DNA of 64,000 nucleotides. Source: Podaxis mareebaensis (Eukaryota; Basidiomycota; Agaricomycetes; Agaricales; Agaricaceae). Shown in pieces: positions 44,976 to 57,803 of this stretch (its first letter is position 1; every line of letters starts with the position of its first letter). The position numbers were made by a program, and so were the translations under genes. Location: contig JAEUWP010000097.1 in the NCBI GenBank assembly GCA_018524725.1, forward strand, positions 159,245 to 223,244, given 5' to 3'. The notes beneath the pieces are model-generated. The model was not told the origin of the DNA, did not search any database, and saw nothing but the letters and a program-made list of their open reading frames with translations.

Positions 44976-46832
44976 TCACATAGTTAACCCTCCTGCCTCA
45001 CCCACTAGTACTTCTACTTCCTTCCCAATGTCTAGCCCAACCTTTGCTTTCGCCATTTTACGCGCAAGCATCCTCCCAGTCCGTTCCTCTACCCCTTTTG
45101 TTTCCGTCTGATATGACACTGGCACAACATCAGCATTCCGGGTAGAAGACGCGGCAAACACTCACGGATGATCTCCGTTCCCTGCTCGCTTACCTCCAAC
45201 GCTGACAGCTTGCTCATAAACTCTTCCATTGCTTGGCCTGATGCCGTCAGCCGATGAGAAGCATATTGCAACCTGCGTGCGGACTCACATCTCTCCAACC
45301 TGCGCTTTAGTCGCTCGGAATCGGATACGGATGCATCCTTGGTGATCGCGTCCCTGACTTTCGCGTTGCTGTAATTCTGAGTCAGTGTCTCCCTCATAGT
45401 CTCAACGTATCCCCTTGCTGCGTCTTCGTCCTCTTTCAATGTCTTCCTGACTGTATCTGCGAGCTGTTCTCTGAACACTTTGATCTGCGCGCAGTCGCAT
45501 TGAATCCCAATTCGATCAGACCCAGTAAGATCAACGTACCTTTTGCAAATACTTCTCCACCAAAAACACCTTGGCAACAATTGCCTCGTTCAGTTCCATT
45601 ATTAGGGCCTCCTTACCCCGCTACCTTCCAATCAGAGGACGAATGACGGACGACGGGATATATGACTCACGACTTGGCCAGCCTCCTTCTGTGACTCCTT
45701 CACGGCCATTCCCTGACGGGGACTCACAAATGCCATTCTTTTGCGTGCTTCAACATCTGCCGCAGTTTTGCAAGCCGCTCTACAAAGTCAGATCAATAAT
45801 GATCGTTGGCCAGCTCGGACTTACAATAATTTTTGTAGCTCATTACTTGTGGGTTCTCTCTGCATTTTTGACTTTAGGATGTTCTTGAGTCGTTCTTCAG
45901 CCTGCCTCGTATCTTCAATCTGGGCTTTAGACAGTCGATCTGTTTTTAAACGAATGTGATGCGCATGCAGCCGCTATTTTTTTCCTTTGGCATGATAGTG
46001 ACGATCGATGTACGACGGATACTTACAGCAATCGCCTCCTTGGTGTATGTCGGTCTCCACCTGGGAGGCTTCAGTTCGATACTTTTAATGTTATGACAAG
46101 AAATACATCCTTTCTTCGTATCCTCGAGCTCTTTTCTAGACCCAACTTTCAGAACAATGCAGAAGAGCATAACAAGGCGAACCTCCATGCACCTTAGTTG
46201 ATTTATCATCCTTCTAACCTCTTCGATCCTCTTCAACCTAATCCCTTCTCTACTTTCCAAATCACCAAGCACCATCCCCAGCTCTCTCTCCTTCGAAATC
46301 CGCTTTTCTAATCCATCCTTCTCCTTCCCTATAAGATTTCTCCACCATCAGCTCCTTCCCAGTCAATCCATAACAAAAATGACTCACGTAAAGCCTCGTG
46401 CCTATTCCTCTCCTCTTCTCTTTCTCTCCTCGCGACCTCCACCGCCGTCCTTGCAGCTTTCAACCTCCTCTTGGCTTTTTCCAAATCAACCAACGCGGGA
46501 TGAACATCCATATTCATACCCCTATTTCCCTCGCCCGAGCTCGAAACAGCCGCCTGAATAGCCCCTCTCACCTTCCGTACCTCCTCCCTCCCTCTCATAT
46601 GCTCGGCTAAAAACACGAGCACTTCGCCTATAGCTCCTTTAGTCACCCTCTTCACGACATCACCATTTATCTCCAATTTTGGCTCCCCAGGGATTATGAA
46701 TGTCGACCCAGATACAAGAGACTGCAGAAACTGTTCGACCGCAGCTTCATCGATGAGGTTCGGCGTCCGAGAACTATCTGAGTTGGCCTTAGGTTTCGGT
46801 TTGTTTCTAGTATAGTTCGCCGCGCCTTTCAT
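44976..46832 (-). CDS. Coiled-coil protein, unrecognised
   Basis: Multi-exon minus-strand gene starting MKGAANYTRNKPKPK at 46832 and ending at 44976. After a short basic region comes AVEQFLQSLVSGSTFIIPG and VTKGAIGEVLVFLAEHMRGREEV, then long stretches of predicted helix with heptad spacing (KAKRRLKAARTAVEVARREREEE; KQLRDTVRK-like segments such as REQLADTVRKTLKEDEDAARG; DSERLKRRLERCESARRL; QAMEEFMSKLSALEVSEQG). The layout (small N-terminal globular part, then coiled coil) is common in kinetochore and spindle subunits such as augmin components, but I do not recognise a family and do not assign one. Its stop lies 225 bp upstream of the aconitase start, in the same orientation. Confidence 0.65.
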
Positions 46833-47401
46833 AGCACCAAAAGACAAGATGCATCAGCCGAGATTCGCTAGATAGGAAGGTAGTAGTGTGCGGATAATGA
46901 TTACTGTAATAGGAGTATGTAGTGGTGCTCGTGTGACGCGACGCGTCCATCACGGCCGCCCGTGACATCGCATCCGGTTCTTCGTTAATCAAGCTACTAT
47001 CCGCAAGACCTGTGAACCAACTCAGACATTCACATACATGCTACAAATGCTGCCCGCCAACAGCTCTTACATCTTCCATGTCCAGGCCTCACGCGCACTT
47101 CTTGATGCCAATAAAAGGTGGATATTCCTCTAGGGGATGATTATCGATCTCCCCAGATGAATCTGCTCTTTAGGTTATCCGAATGGAAATCTGATTGAAA
47201 ATGGATGACATCGAGACGTTCCAGCTGGCGATAAAAACAATTCCTTTTTCAACGAGGCTCAGTTTTGTTGCCCGAGCGCGGCTCCGGAGCAGAAGCGAGA
47301 CCCAAAATACCTTTGCAGCAATGCAACAAATATTGATATAATTCCCAACATCATCCTAAATTGCCCTCCAAGATACCTCAGTCGAGTCAATTCTTGATGC
47401 C
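46833..47401. other. Intergenic, no gene seen
   Basis: Spacer upstream of the coiled-coil gene. No exon supported. Confidence 0.4.
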
Positions 47402-48629
47402 TCACCAAATGGCTGACCTATGGCCAATCTGGTCAGTTCGCAGGTGATAGTGAGTCTGACCTGGATGAGCGTTCCTCCATCCCGCTATAACGCTTCCATG
47501 GGTCGATGGCAATGTCAGCCATATCGATGATAAAGTGTTTCGATCTTCTGGGGTCCGTGAGGTAATCCGCGAAGGACTCATAGCGAAAACGGATATCTTC
47601 CTCATGAGCCCTGCTCGGGGGTGGAAGGTAAGGTACAGAAAAGAGCTTTCGCAGAGCTCTCTGCACTTCACTCTCTTGGGTTCCTAGGAGGTCGGAAATG
47701 GAAAGCAAAGTACGTGTCCCAAGATTCGGGGCTACAGAACTTGGCCCAGAGACTGGGAGCTGGGGCCCTAAACATGCCGGAAGATGTCCCGCAGGACAAG
47801 AAGCATAGGGTTGTCCATATCAAAAGGGATACGAGAGTATAAGGCATCCAACATCGCGAACGGCTCCGGGTATTTCACGTCAGACTTCCTGCGTTGTTTA
47901 CGTGGTCGATAACGCCAAGGACTACCTGAAGCTGGGACGTCGGATTTAAGATATAGGGGACCTCTGAATGAGATGACTGTAGATGCAAAGTCAAGTGAAC
48001 CTGACGCTGCGTTTTTGATCTTGACGAAGTCTTCCACGGTAGGCAAATCTGGGGAAATGTGCTCTGGGTATCTTTGGTGGATAACCTCCAAACGTTTCCG
48101 GAGGAAGTTCTCGACGTCTTTGTGCGCTTCATCGTCATTAACAAGAACGCACAACGACCGATGACAAGGAACAACGCTCGTCCAGCCTTCAAGTGATTTT
48201 CAGGCCGGCTTGAGATAACCCAGAGTATAGGGACATCAGGATACCGAGCGACGGTGTCGGCGTTGAGTCGGACAATAATACGCTGCATATTCTCACCTCC
48301 GCACTGGTCCAATCCATCCAACAGCACATGTCAATGCTCTTTCGTGCCGTCCTTTGCATGGTGAAGGGAAGGCAAGAGGAAATGAATGTCCTTAGGATGT
48401 CAGCCTCCCATGGCCAGACCTCGAATCGGACCAAGCTTTGTAAACTCATCAAAGGACGACGTTGCAGCCAATCGTGTAATTGCCCCTTTACGAAACTGCA
48501 TCTGGGCGGAATAATCAATAGACCAATCAGTAGTGTTCGATTCGGACTCGTTTCTACAGTGTCTAGGTAAATACATTCAATAATATCAATCAAACCGGTC
48601 CACAAGCATATATAGAGGCAGCAGACCAC
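47402..48629 (-). pseudogene. NACHT NLR remnant lacking the P-loop
   Basis: Pieces of a second NOD-like receptor in more than one minus-strand frame: Walker-B-like VLLDGLDQCGG, VISSRPENHLK, NDDEAHKDVENFLRKRLEVI, FASTVISFRG, LDALYSRIPFD and, at the 3' end, RYESFADYLTDPRRSKHFIID, which matches the HASFGDYL ... GNFFIDIS block of the pseudogene at 14077-17035. The upstream part (48330-48629) has REF/LPFTMQRTARK-type debris, but no GxxGxGKS motif was found, and the frame shifts several times. It is shorter and more broken by frameshifts than the first copy but is not CpG-stripped, so the two copies decayed in different ways. Confidence 0.65.
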
Positions 48630-48631
48630 CG

Positions 48632-50272
48632 TCAGGAATATATTTTAGTGCTCCGACTCCTCTGGGCAACATACAGCCTTTCCGAGGGCGGAATAAGCTC
48701 CTGTGTCTCTTTGTTTTCTTCTATCACCCCCACGCGCATCATGGCTAGCAACTGTTCGCACAAATAGTCAAAACTCTGTGTCAGCACGCCACAATATCAC
48801 GTAACAAAGAACAAAGAAGCAAGAAGAGGGGTATGACGGTGAAGAAGGCTTCTCACGTACATTCTGGGCAGCGTTGGAGTGTCTATAAACTCCACCAAAG
48901 AAGGCTTCCGTCGCATCTTTCCCCGCATAAGACTCTAGTATCCGTTTTCCACCTGGGTGGTCGGCGACGAATGATATTGTGTCATGGATGAATCCCGAAA
49001 TGAGGATCAAGTTGCGCGTATTCGACTCTCGCTGAACTGCGAGGTATAATACGAAGGTCAGTCAACACATCTGTTGGTGCACAGGACCGACACTCACATT
49101 TCTCCCAACTCCAAATACCTAACTGTTCCTTCTTCAAAGGCCACGCCAATCCATCCTGTACCTTCTTCAACCTCTTCAACTCCATCGTCAACATCCCCTT
49201 CTCAATCTCATTCGCACTAAACACTTTCAGATTCCTGGCAAGGCCCACCCAACTGCAGATTGCAATAAACCATTTCGTCGGGTCCCACTGATACCACAGA
49301 TACGCGTTGCGGTAGTCCATGGGGAATTGATGATGAAAGTTGTGATAGCCTTCACCCATCGTGAGAACCGCGGAGAGTAAGTGGTCCCGTGGGGAGAGAG
49401 TATCATCATAAGGCGTAGAGCCGAGATAATGAGCAATTGAGTTGATACAGAATGTGCTCTGCAAAATCCCCACAGCGCGCTGGTTAGTCTATCATAAAGA
49501 CAGAATAAAGGCGATCACTCAACATGATGCGCAACAGTCAATCTTGCCGCACCTACAAAACACGCTCCGCCCCACCAATCCTTCCAAAGCAAACCCGACA
49601 CAACAACCGGCACAAGCAAACCCCAGATCACAGCTAACGTAAAGTACCATCGATGTTGCCACCTCACCAACGGGTCCTTCTTCAAATCGCTCACATCGAC
49701 ACTTCCCATCCCGACACCCGTCCTCTGTTTTGTCTTGACCAACATCCATCCTACGTGGGTCCACAGCAAACCCCGAGTGGAATTGTACGGATCCAAGTCG
49801 GTGTCTGTATGACGGTGGTGCGAGCGATGAGATTTCGCCCACCATAATACTGAGCCTTGAACTGCGCTTGTCCCACCGAAGAGGAGGAAGAGACGGAGAG
49901 GGATAGAAGCGGTATAGGAACGGTGGGACCATAACCGGTGATAACCTAAAAATAATCGTGTGTAGTCGTAGCTGATTAGGGTAGAAGTTGATCCCACCTG
50001 CTGTGATACCTGTCAAAATAGACGCGAGGAACACCTCAGCCACGCGAGAATAACAGAAAACGTCTGAGCAAGTTCTCACCTAGCATGGAGAACATGTAAT
50101 ATAACACTGAAAATATAACGGTTTCCTTCCTCAATGATAGTGTCATGAATCCGTAGAGAGCAACAGTCGGCATGATGGTGAGCACCGCGACGTTAAACCA
50201 TCTAATCCCAACAACGGGAGGGAAACCTCTCGTCCAATAAGAGGGTTTCAAGTACGTCAAGGGCAGCGTCAT
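48632..50272 (-). CDS. OLE1: Delta-9 fatty acid desaturase with cytochrome b5 domain
   Basis: Acyl-CoA delta-9 desaturase of the ER membrane, which makes monounsaturated fatty acids. Exons start 50080-50272, 49998-50009 (12 nt), 49524-49945 and continue to the stop at 48632. The three histidine boxes that bind the di-iron centre are present: HRLWSHR, HRSHHRHTD and GYHNFHHQFP. Membrane segments flank them. The C-terminus has a fused cytochrome b5 domain with the heme-binding HPGG (FVADHPGGKRILESYAG) and the second heme His in YRHSNAAQN, as in fungal Ole1. The final exon encodes LLAMMRVGVIEENKE. The first exon starts near the first helix (MTLPLTYLKPSYW), so the usual longer N-terminal tail may be on an unseen upstream exon. 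Confidence 0.9.
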
Positions 50273-51226
50273 TGCCACAGTCGTCAAATCTGTAGGGATA
50301 GGGTTTGTCGGCTCCCAATCATATCCTCTAAATCAAGACCAGTGCAGGGCTCACCTTCGGGGTCTAGAATACCGCCGCAATTTCGCTGATGTCGGGGCAC
50401 AATACCAAAACAAGGGGAGGAGGGGAGAGCAAAGGAAAGGGGAGATGCCCAGACAATGACACCAACAAATTTTATCGTCCCGCCCCTCACCCAAAACTCG
50501 AATATTTCTAAGGTTCGCGGAAGAAAGGCCCTCCCACGCGTTCCAAGAATCAGGATACAAAGATCGGCTTTTGATATTGTTGGCAGATTACGACACGCCT
50601 CCTTATATACCTGTCCAGAGAAGTGAGCCAGCAATCAGATTAAACGCGGGAGAGTGGGTCAGGGAGGGAATAGGCGGAATTAAGTCTATTTGCTTACTCT
50701 TAAGTAGTCACCTGGAAGAATTTGTATCGGAGAATTCTTTCGGATTTGGACCAGACGGATACACTTGGGGGTAGGCGGGTGCACTTTTCAAGTCAGCGAT
50801 GATGACTATGGTGTTGTGTGTGAGTAATAACACCCAAGAAATCGGTCTTCTCCAAGTCTTCCCCGAAAGATCGCTAACCTCCCGTCTGTTCGCGTCCACG
50901 TGTGGTGTGTAGGGGTGCGGAGAGCTGCGCGGGGGCAATGAACCAACTACCGCGTGGAAATAACTACGAGCCGGATATAGCAGAGAAGGTATGCTGCAGA
51001 AGGCCCTGGCGGAAGGGAGGGAAGACTGAGGAAGGGAAGGGAACTCGAAAGGGAACTTGGCATGAGTAGATGTAGACGGAGATGGCTATTTCACGTTGCA
51101 CGGTCGGTCCATCCATATCTGGAGCCTGGATCCACGATTGAGGCTACATCGTTCCATGAGATTGTTCGTACTTGTGTTCGTGTCAGGGAATATTCCCACT
51201 GAACAAAAATATCGGTAAGATCGGGT
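50273..51226. other. Intergenic, no gene seen
   Basis: Upstream region of the desaturase. A GC-poor, repeat-free spacer without a supported exon. Confidence 0.4.
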
Positions 51227-51900
51227 CTAGGCAGAGATAGAGATAGATTTATGGGCGGAGGATCGTGACATTGTACCGAATGAGAGGGTTAGAGTTTCAA
51301 GCTCTTGGTTTCCGCGAAGGATTCTATTTAGCTTGAACTTCTCCAGGAAACGCATAGTAGCCTCGGACCAGTAAAGGCGGTGTGGACTTCGACAGCGGCC
51401 TCTCTTACGATATGGCACCGTATTAGTGACCGGTGACAAGATAACAGAACCGATGCGCACCATACCCGCGTCACAGGCAACTGAAAGACAGCAAAAAATC
51501 TGCCCAGCTGGAAGATACCATTTCCATCTGAGGCTTGAATCAGACGGCTTGGCTCACCCGCTCCATAGAATTTTCGAAACTTGGTAACATCTCAACTGTC
51601 ATGTTGATCACATCTTGGAACGTGGTAGCCACAGGACCAATATCATTCGAATTGACACAAGAAGGAATGTACCACCAGAGGGGCACGCCTGTCAATGATG
51701 TGGAAGGAAGAATGATTGCTCTGGTGGCCCTGACGACCTCTTGCTCGTACTCGGTGCTCGGTGATGGCCCTGTGTTCCAATGCCGACGGTCCACGGACTT
51801 CGGGATTCCTCCTATAGTCATGAGATGCCGCGTAAGAGCGCTTTGAGCGTCTATTCTGTTTGTCCTCTTGAAAATCGACTGAGGAGTGTAAGACGAACAG
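51227..51900 (-). CDS. Possible hypothetical protein
   Basis: A minus-strand open stretch (51540-51900) reads naturally as protein: SIFKRTNRIDAQSALTRHLM, then MTIGGIPKSVDRRHW, ATRAIILPSTSLTGVPLWWY and VATTFQDVINMTVEMLPSFE. A further stretch at 51227-51463 could be a second exon (LYWSEATMRFLEKFKLNRIL). The composition is balanced and hydrophobic segments are spaced like a membrane or F-box-associated protein, but no domain is recognised and the splice between the parts is not certain. It may be a real uncharacterised gene or a fragment. Confidence 0.3.
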
Positions 51901-52750
51901 GGTATGTTAACTCGATAGCGGAGGTCGCAAGCAGATTAGTCGATTTAAATAGCTCTCCCTGGAGCCGACACTGAGACTCGGATAATTATCACCGCTCCGG
52001 TTTTGTTCGAGGTAGATCAGGTTATATCCGCAGGCCACCCTGACGATCAGCGCTGTAGCTCAGGCTCTTGGATTGCTTCGGGATGATATGAATGATTCAT
52101 TCTAGAGGTGAATACTTATCTGCATTAACACGATGGTCATCTCTCAAATCCCCACAAGGAACTCCCTTTCGTACAGTCCTTGCCCAAACTTCAAATTTCA
52201 TAAATATGACTTGACTTTGATCTCTCCACTGGCGCAGATTATCAGTGGATCATAGAATATCAGGGAATGTCTCATCGCTGGGGTTTCTGATCCTTCCATC
52301 CTCAATTGACGTCCGATGTTCCACGGAGGCCCCAAACTTGGCCAATAATGTCGGAATTGAATCGGATTTTTTGGACTTCGAAATATTAGGCCTTTGGCCC
52401 TTAGGGCTCATACAAGCCGATTTTATGGTTTTGAAGCTTGAAACTCCGCTATCTACTCTTGCCTCCACCGCTCATCATTGCCGGTGCAATGCAGGATGAC
52501 GGACACACACGCCACTATCCTTCGATAAGGGAGTTGGCAAGGTAAATCGTGGGGCACCCCTCGCCTTGGTCCTTGGTCCCGTGGCCTTATCACATGGACC
52601 CCTCGATCGGAAAGGACTCTTCCTCCCAGCCTTTTTTCGACCAACAAATCACATCGGCAGAAAAGAACACCTCTGATTCGAATTCTTGAATACACAGCTT
52701 TACCCAAGCTTCTGAGTTCTTTTTCACTCGCGCAATAGACTCCTGCAGAC
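51901..52750. other. Intergenic, no gene seen
   Basis: Upstream of the lactonase gene; no exon supported. Confidence 0.4.
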
Positions 52751-54539
52751 ATGTCTGTGAAAATCCAAAACGCTGGGGACATAAATGCCGACCTAGATCG
52801 TGGTTCCGATGAAATGACCACAGGCTCACCACGAGTTCCAGGCCATACCAAAGAGCAAAAGCCGGGATCCCCGCAGAGAACTGAAAACCCCAACAATCAA
52901 CTCCGACAGAACCAAAAAACGATGGTGAAGCGGATAGTGACGACTTCAGTCGGGTTGCTCGGGTTATCGATCGCGGTTGGGTATGCGGATATGCTACGCG
53001 ATCAAGCGCCGACAGTCTCTTTCGAATTACCTCCTCAGTCCGTTGTGAGTTCCACCACCCACTTGCTACCGAGCTTTTGTCGATTCAGTTTTCACATACA
53101 CAGTTCATCGACCCACGGTCTTTTGCCGTCCTACCAGAGAACAGCACCTTCCGCACAGATTCTTTCAACCAACATTTCAATCCTACCAACTCCAAACCAC
53201 CTATCTTTCAGATCTTTGACCGAGGTTTCTTGGACATTCTTGGGCCTAGCCCGTCCATTCATGAAGTTGCGCATAACGCGACTTTTGCGTTTGCGCATGA
53301 GGCACCGATATACGTTCCGGAGACGGACGAGGTGTTTTTCGCGAGTAATGATGGGGGCCCACTTGGGATGAGTGATTTGGATCATAATAATGGGGTTTTT
53401 AAGATCAGTCTGGCTGAGGTTGAGAGGGAGATGAAGGCGAATGGGGGTGGGGATGTGAATGTACCGGTTACACAGGTGAGTTGTTTTGTATTGGGTCCGA
53501 ATGAGAAGGGGTGTTGAGGTGGTCGGGTTCCGTTTAGATCCCGTTGCCGGAGAGTATTCAAATGACGAATGGTGGTACTGGTCCGTTCAAGGGGAATCTG
53601 GTCCTTATCAATTCGGGTCGTGGACCGCGCCCGCCTTCAATCGCTCTCGTGAACCCTAAACCGCCGTATAACACTACTACGTTGTTGAATAGCTACTACG
53701 GCCGTCAGTTTAACTCTCTTAACGATATCAAGGTGCACCCAAGCGGGAAAATGTTCTTTACGGATGTCATGTAAGTCTCTATTACCCCTTACCCCTTCCC
53801 CCATTTCCTGTTCCCTTCCTTCGGGCCTGCTGTCGCAAACGCGCTGACCGAACTCGTTTAAAACACAGCTACGGCTTCCTCAACCACTTCCGCGACGCCC
53901 CACTCATGCCAAGCCAAGTATACCGCTTCGACCCCGATACAGGCGCCGTCCGTGTCGTAGCAACCGACTTTGACAAACCCAACGGAATCGCATTCACCCG
54001 AGACGGTCGGACGGCATACGTGTGGGCTCTCTTCTCCTACACCTCCTTACTCAACCGGCTCACCTTGGTCTTTAGTGCTGATACAGGGGCTGCTGGCGGG
54101 TTCTTGGGTTTAAACACTACTAAACCCTCTACATTGTGAGTCCACTCCCACACACCTTCGGGGCTCGATACTGATGATCTATTGGGGGCGGGGGTGCATA
54201 GATACGCATTTGACGTTGACCCGCGCACGCATGCGTTTACGAATCGTCGGGTACTGGCTTACATCGATGCGGGAGTACCAGACGGAATCCAAGTTGATAC
54301 ACAGGGGAATGTATATACTGCTTGTGCTGATGGTGTACAGGTGCGTTATCCTCAGGGTGGTTCTTGACCGTTCTAACATCTGGTTTGTGTAGGTATTCGC
54401 TCCGGATGGGACGCTCCTGGGCAAATTCTTCACTGATATGACTTCTGCGAATATGGTGTTTGCACCTCCGGATCGGTTGGTTATTTTGGCTGAAACTAAG
54501 GTGTTTGTGGCGAAGATCGCTGCGAGGGGCGTGGTGTGA
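52751..54539 (+). CDS. SMP-30/gluconolactonase-like protein, membrane-anchored
   Basis: Seven exons (52751-53044, 53104-53475, 53538-53770, 53869-54021, 54076-54135, 54202-54340, 54393-54539) give 465 residues. A polar N-terminal stretch is followed by a hydrophobic segment (VTTSVGLLGLSIAVGYA, from about residue 62), then a beta-propeller of the SMP-30/gluconolactonase/lactonohydrolase family: APIYVPETDEVFFASNDGGPLG, NSLNDIKVHPSGKMFFTDV, YGFLNHFRDAP, VYRFDPDTGAVRVVA, FDKPNGIAFTRDGRTAYV, GVPDGIQVDTQGNVYTACADG and VFAPDGTLLGKF. The metal-site residues of the propeller are in the NDGG, NDIK, KPNGIAF and PDGIQ positions. Such enzymes hydrolyse sugar or other lactones. If translation starts instead at the ATG at 52922, the hydrophobic segment becomes an N-terminal signal, making secretion possible. 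Confidence 0.88.
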
Positions 54540-54884
54540 TGGGTTTTGCGCGGAAGGGGTATGGAGGTTGGACACCGCTAAATCCAGGCGGGGTTTATGT
54601 GTATTTAAGATCGCGAATGAGAGTGTATTGGTTGGACTCTGCAGCAAAACATGTTTTTCGTTGCACGTTTGTATAAGAGCGCGAGTGTGTATCGGCAGAT
54701 CTCGTCTCGTGTAGCTGTTAGCCAGAAATATGAACTGGTTTAGAATTCAAAACCCAATAATGAAGGGATACATATACAACATGACATCTAGACATGATCT
54801 CTACACGTCAGATGTTACGACCATGGAAAGAGTGAGCAAGCAAGAAATACTGCGCAAGGTAACGGAGCCTGGACGAGAGATGAA

Positions 54885-56026
54885 TCATTGAGTCTTCCCA
54901 GTCAACTTCTTTCCATTCTTCTTCCCTGCAGGTTTGGTCTCTGAAGCCCCAGACCAATGAATATTATACGCCCGCAGTCCGAACAACAGAGTCCAGACCA
55001 AACCACCTAAAGCTCTAGCATCAACAGGTTTGAAAGCGAGTGTCCTGGATGTGTCGATGTCAAATCCTGGGTATATGAATTCACTGATGTAAGAGACAAA
55101 TGGCACGGAGAGTATGGTGGGGAGGAAGCCTCTGAATGCGGGGTGGTTTGTCGCTATACCATATATCATAGCTATTCCTCAACGTTAGTATGCTTTAGGC
55201 GCCAAGGACGGGGAACGTACCGACGAGCGCACCACCCCAAACATCCATATTACCCCACATGCCTACTCCCGCGCGCAAGACTGGAGGTGTACTCATCCCC
55301 CATTGATTGGTCCAGGCGCCCAAGGTCCCCGCAGCCAAACCCCCTCCAGAAGACGCCAGTGCCCCAAGGATCATATGCGTCAAGGGTGAATTAACGTATA
55401 GGGGGTTCATCTGTTTGTAAGTGGGTGAAGTGGGATAGAGGTTGGACACGGTGCCAACGACGGAAGTTGTTCGAACGAGGGCGTCTAAGGGGAAGAGTGC
55501 AGTGTCGAATGTGGGTACGTGGAGGAGCTGCGGGTGATGTCAGCAAGGTATGCGTTAAGGACGTGGAGGGGGTAGGCGCTTACGGCGGGGAAGAAAGTAA
55601 AGAGGGCGGTGAGTACGAGGTGTACTGTGAGGTAGTTGATCCATAGTGCGAAGGAATATAACATGGGCGGTGGAAGGCCCAGCATGAGATTGGATAGTAG
55701 ACCTCCGCCCCAGCACTGTATAGAGGTACCATAGTTGGTAAGGTGTTGTAGAGGCGGCGGGTACGGTACGGACCATGATCAAGTATCCACCAATATATGT
55801 ACCCCAGGATAGAGGGGTGGATGATTTTCGGGCATTAGCCTGGTATGCGATGGATATCCTGTCCCCGGTTTATGTGAGCGTCAGCAAGTGTTGAACGCAG
55901 CAGGCAGCGTAGAACGCACCGAGCAGCATGAACGGTGGGAGCTATAAGAAAGGGAAACGAGGGATGGACCTTGGTGGTGGTGATATATCGCAAAGCGTTT
56001 GCAAACGGCTCAAGAGCACTCGTCAT
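54885..56026 (-). CDS. Multi-pass membrane protein, unrecognised
   Basis: Minus-strand gene beginning MTSALEPFANALRY at 56026. Hydrophobic stretches include HPSFPFLIAPTVHAARC, NLMLGLPPPMLYSFALWINYL, LVLTALFTFFPA, THMILGALASSGGGLAAGTLG and, near the end, ALGGLVWTLLFGLRAYNIHW, followed by a Lys-rich tail (KPAGKKNGKKLTGK) to the stop at 54885. Glycine-rich helices and the Lys-rich cytosolic tail recall trimeric intracellular cation (TRIC) channels, but I cannot see a decisive motif. It is followed directly on the other strand by V-ATPase subunit E, with 215 bp between the two start codons. Confidence 0.6.
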
Positions 56027-56240
56027 GTCTTGAGCAGGTCCAGGGACAGTCCTCTGCAATGTCGTGCAAGGTGACCCCCTAAGCGATTAGTCCCACGCTC
56101 CCCAATGTGTCCATTTCCGGATGATGCAAGGGACAGTGCCGCAGTGCTCGGTCCAACCCTCCGCTCCTCTGCTGCATTACCACCATCGCAGCCCCCTCTC
56201 CATCGCACCGAACTCTGTACAATACACTCATCTGGCCAAG

Positions 56241-57231
56241 ATGTCGTCGCGCCCACTCAACGACGATGAAGTCCTCAGCGAGATGAACAAGATGGTACGT
56301 AACCATCTCAATATCCCATGCACACACCAATCCTGATCACCCCCCTCCGCGTCCTGACAGGTCGCCTTTATCAAACAAGAGGCACTCGAGAAAGCCCGCG
56401 AAATCAAAGTCAAAGCAGACGAGGAATTCGCCATTGAAAAGGTCTCATTCAACCTTCCCCCCCCTCATCCGAATCCTGATAGCCAATTGACATGACGCGT
56501 ATATAGGCCAAGCTCGTGAAACAAGAACAACAAGCCATCGATGCCCAATACGAAAAGAAACGCAAAGGCGCAGAAGTCTCTCAGAAAATGTCCGTTCACC
56601 ATCTCCTCACCTACCCACTCGTACCTCCCTAAACCCCGACTCATCTCTTTACCAGTGCCCAATCAACCCTCACGAACCGCTCCCGCCTAAAGCTCCTCCA
56701 CCGCCGCGAAGAACACCTCCAAGACCTCTTCACCAACGCCCGTTCCCAGCTCACCAAACTTTCCTCTTCCGATACCGGCGCGTATACCCAATTCCTCGAA
56801 GGTGCCATCGTCCAGGGTTTCCTTCAAATTATGGAAGACTCTGTCATCGTACATACTCGTAAACAGGATGTCGACGTGGCTAATCAAGCCGCAGAGGCTG
56901 CTTCCAAGACTTATGAGGAGTTAACTGGTCGTTCTGTTCGGTTCGAGATTGAACCCGACCTTGGCGAGGAAGGGTGAGTCGAATCATCAGCCTGTTATCT
57001 CGACTTGAGTCTGATATCTGCTTGTATAGTGCTGGTGGTGTCGTTCTGGTCAACGCGTCTAAGCGTATCAAGGTGGATAATACTCTTGATGAGCGATTGA
57101 GATTACTAGAAGATAGGGTGAGTTGTACTTCTCCTTTCTTACGCGACTTGTCATTGACGTCTCGACAGATGCTTCCCGAGATTAGGAGGGACCTATTCGG
57201 AATTAACGAGAACCGCAAATTTTATACATGA
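56241..57231 (+). CDS. VMA4: V-type proton ATPase subunit E
   Basis: Six exons (56241-56294, 56361-56441, 56507-56589, 56656-56973, 57030-57117, 57169-57231) give 228 residues, the usual length. The N-terminal half is a long helix (VAFIKQEALEKAREIKVKADEE, then QEQQAIDAQYEKKRKGAE) that forms part of the peripheral stalk; the C-terminal half is globular with GGVVLVNASKRIKVDNTLDERL, followed by MLPEIRRDLFG. Subunit E connects the catalytic V1 head to the membrane sector of the vacuolar proton pump. The third exon ends with a GTCCGT donor, which restores the KIAQSTL sequence of the family. Confidence 0.93.
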
Positions 57232-57803
57232 GTACCAACCTTGTAGCAATGCCCCTCGTTTTCAATTCATGTATACCTTCGCTTCTCGAGCTGCTGCAAG
57301 GATGGATTGAACGAGCTTCTCAGTGAACAAAGCGAAATCGCGCCGCCCCATTTCTATCCATCTCACAATGACGTTGATCAAACCACCTCACCGCGGAAAC
57401 AGTCATCTCACAAAAGCCTGAATGTGCCTAGTTTCACCAGGCGAGCGACTTCATCACCAGGTGACATGAAGCTGGCCAGCGAAGCGAATCTTGGGGCTCA
57501 TGGCGCCGACTTCAATCATAGCACAGTTTCAATGACAGGGACCGAGTTCAGTTAGACTTGAACCTACAAAGGTAAACAATAACAGGAGAGAAGCAGACTG
57601 CAACCTCCACAAGCACAATAAACACAATCACACACTCGATTGATAGACATTGCTACACATGAGAACTGTTCATAGTACATGCAATCTAGAATATAAGATA
57701 GAATCATGAAGGAGAAAAAAGTGAAACAACTAAAACACGGGACATGGATGTCCATGGGACAACCAAAAGATATCCAGTCCTTGTGCACTGTAACCACCCA
57801 GGC

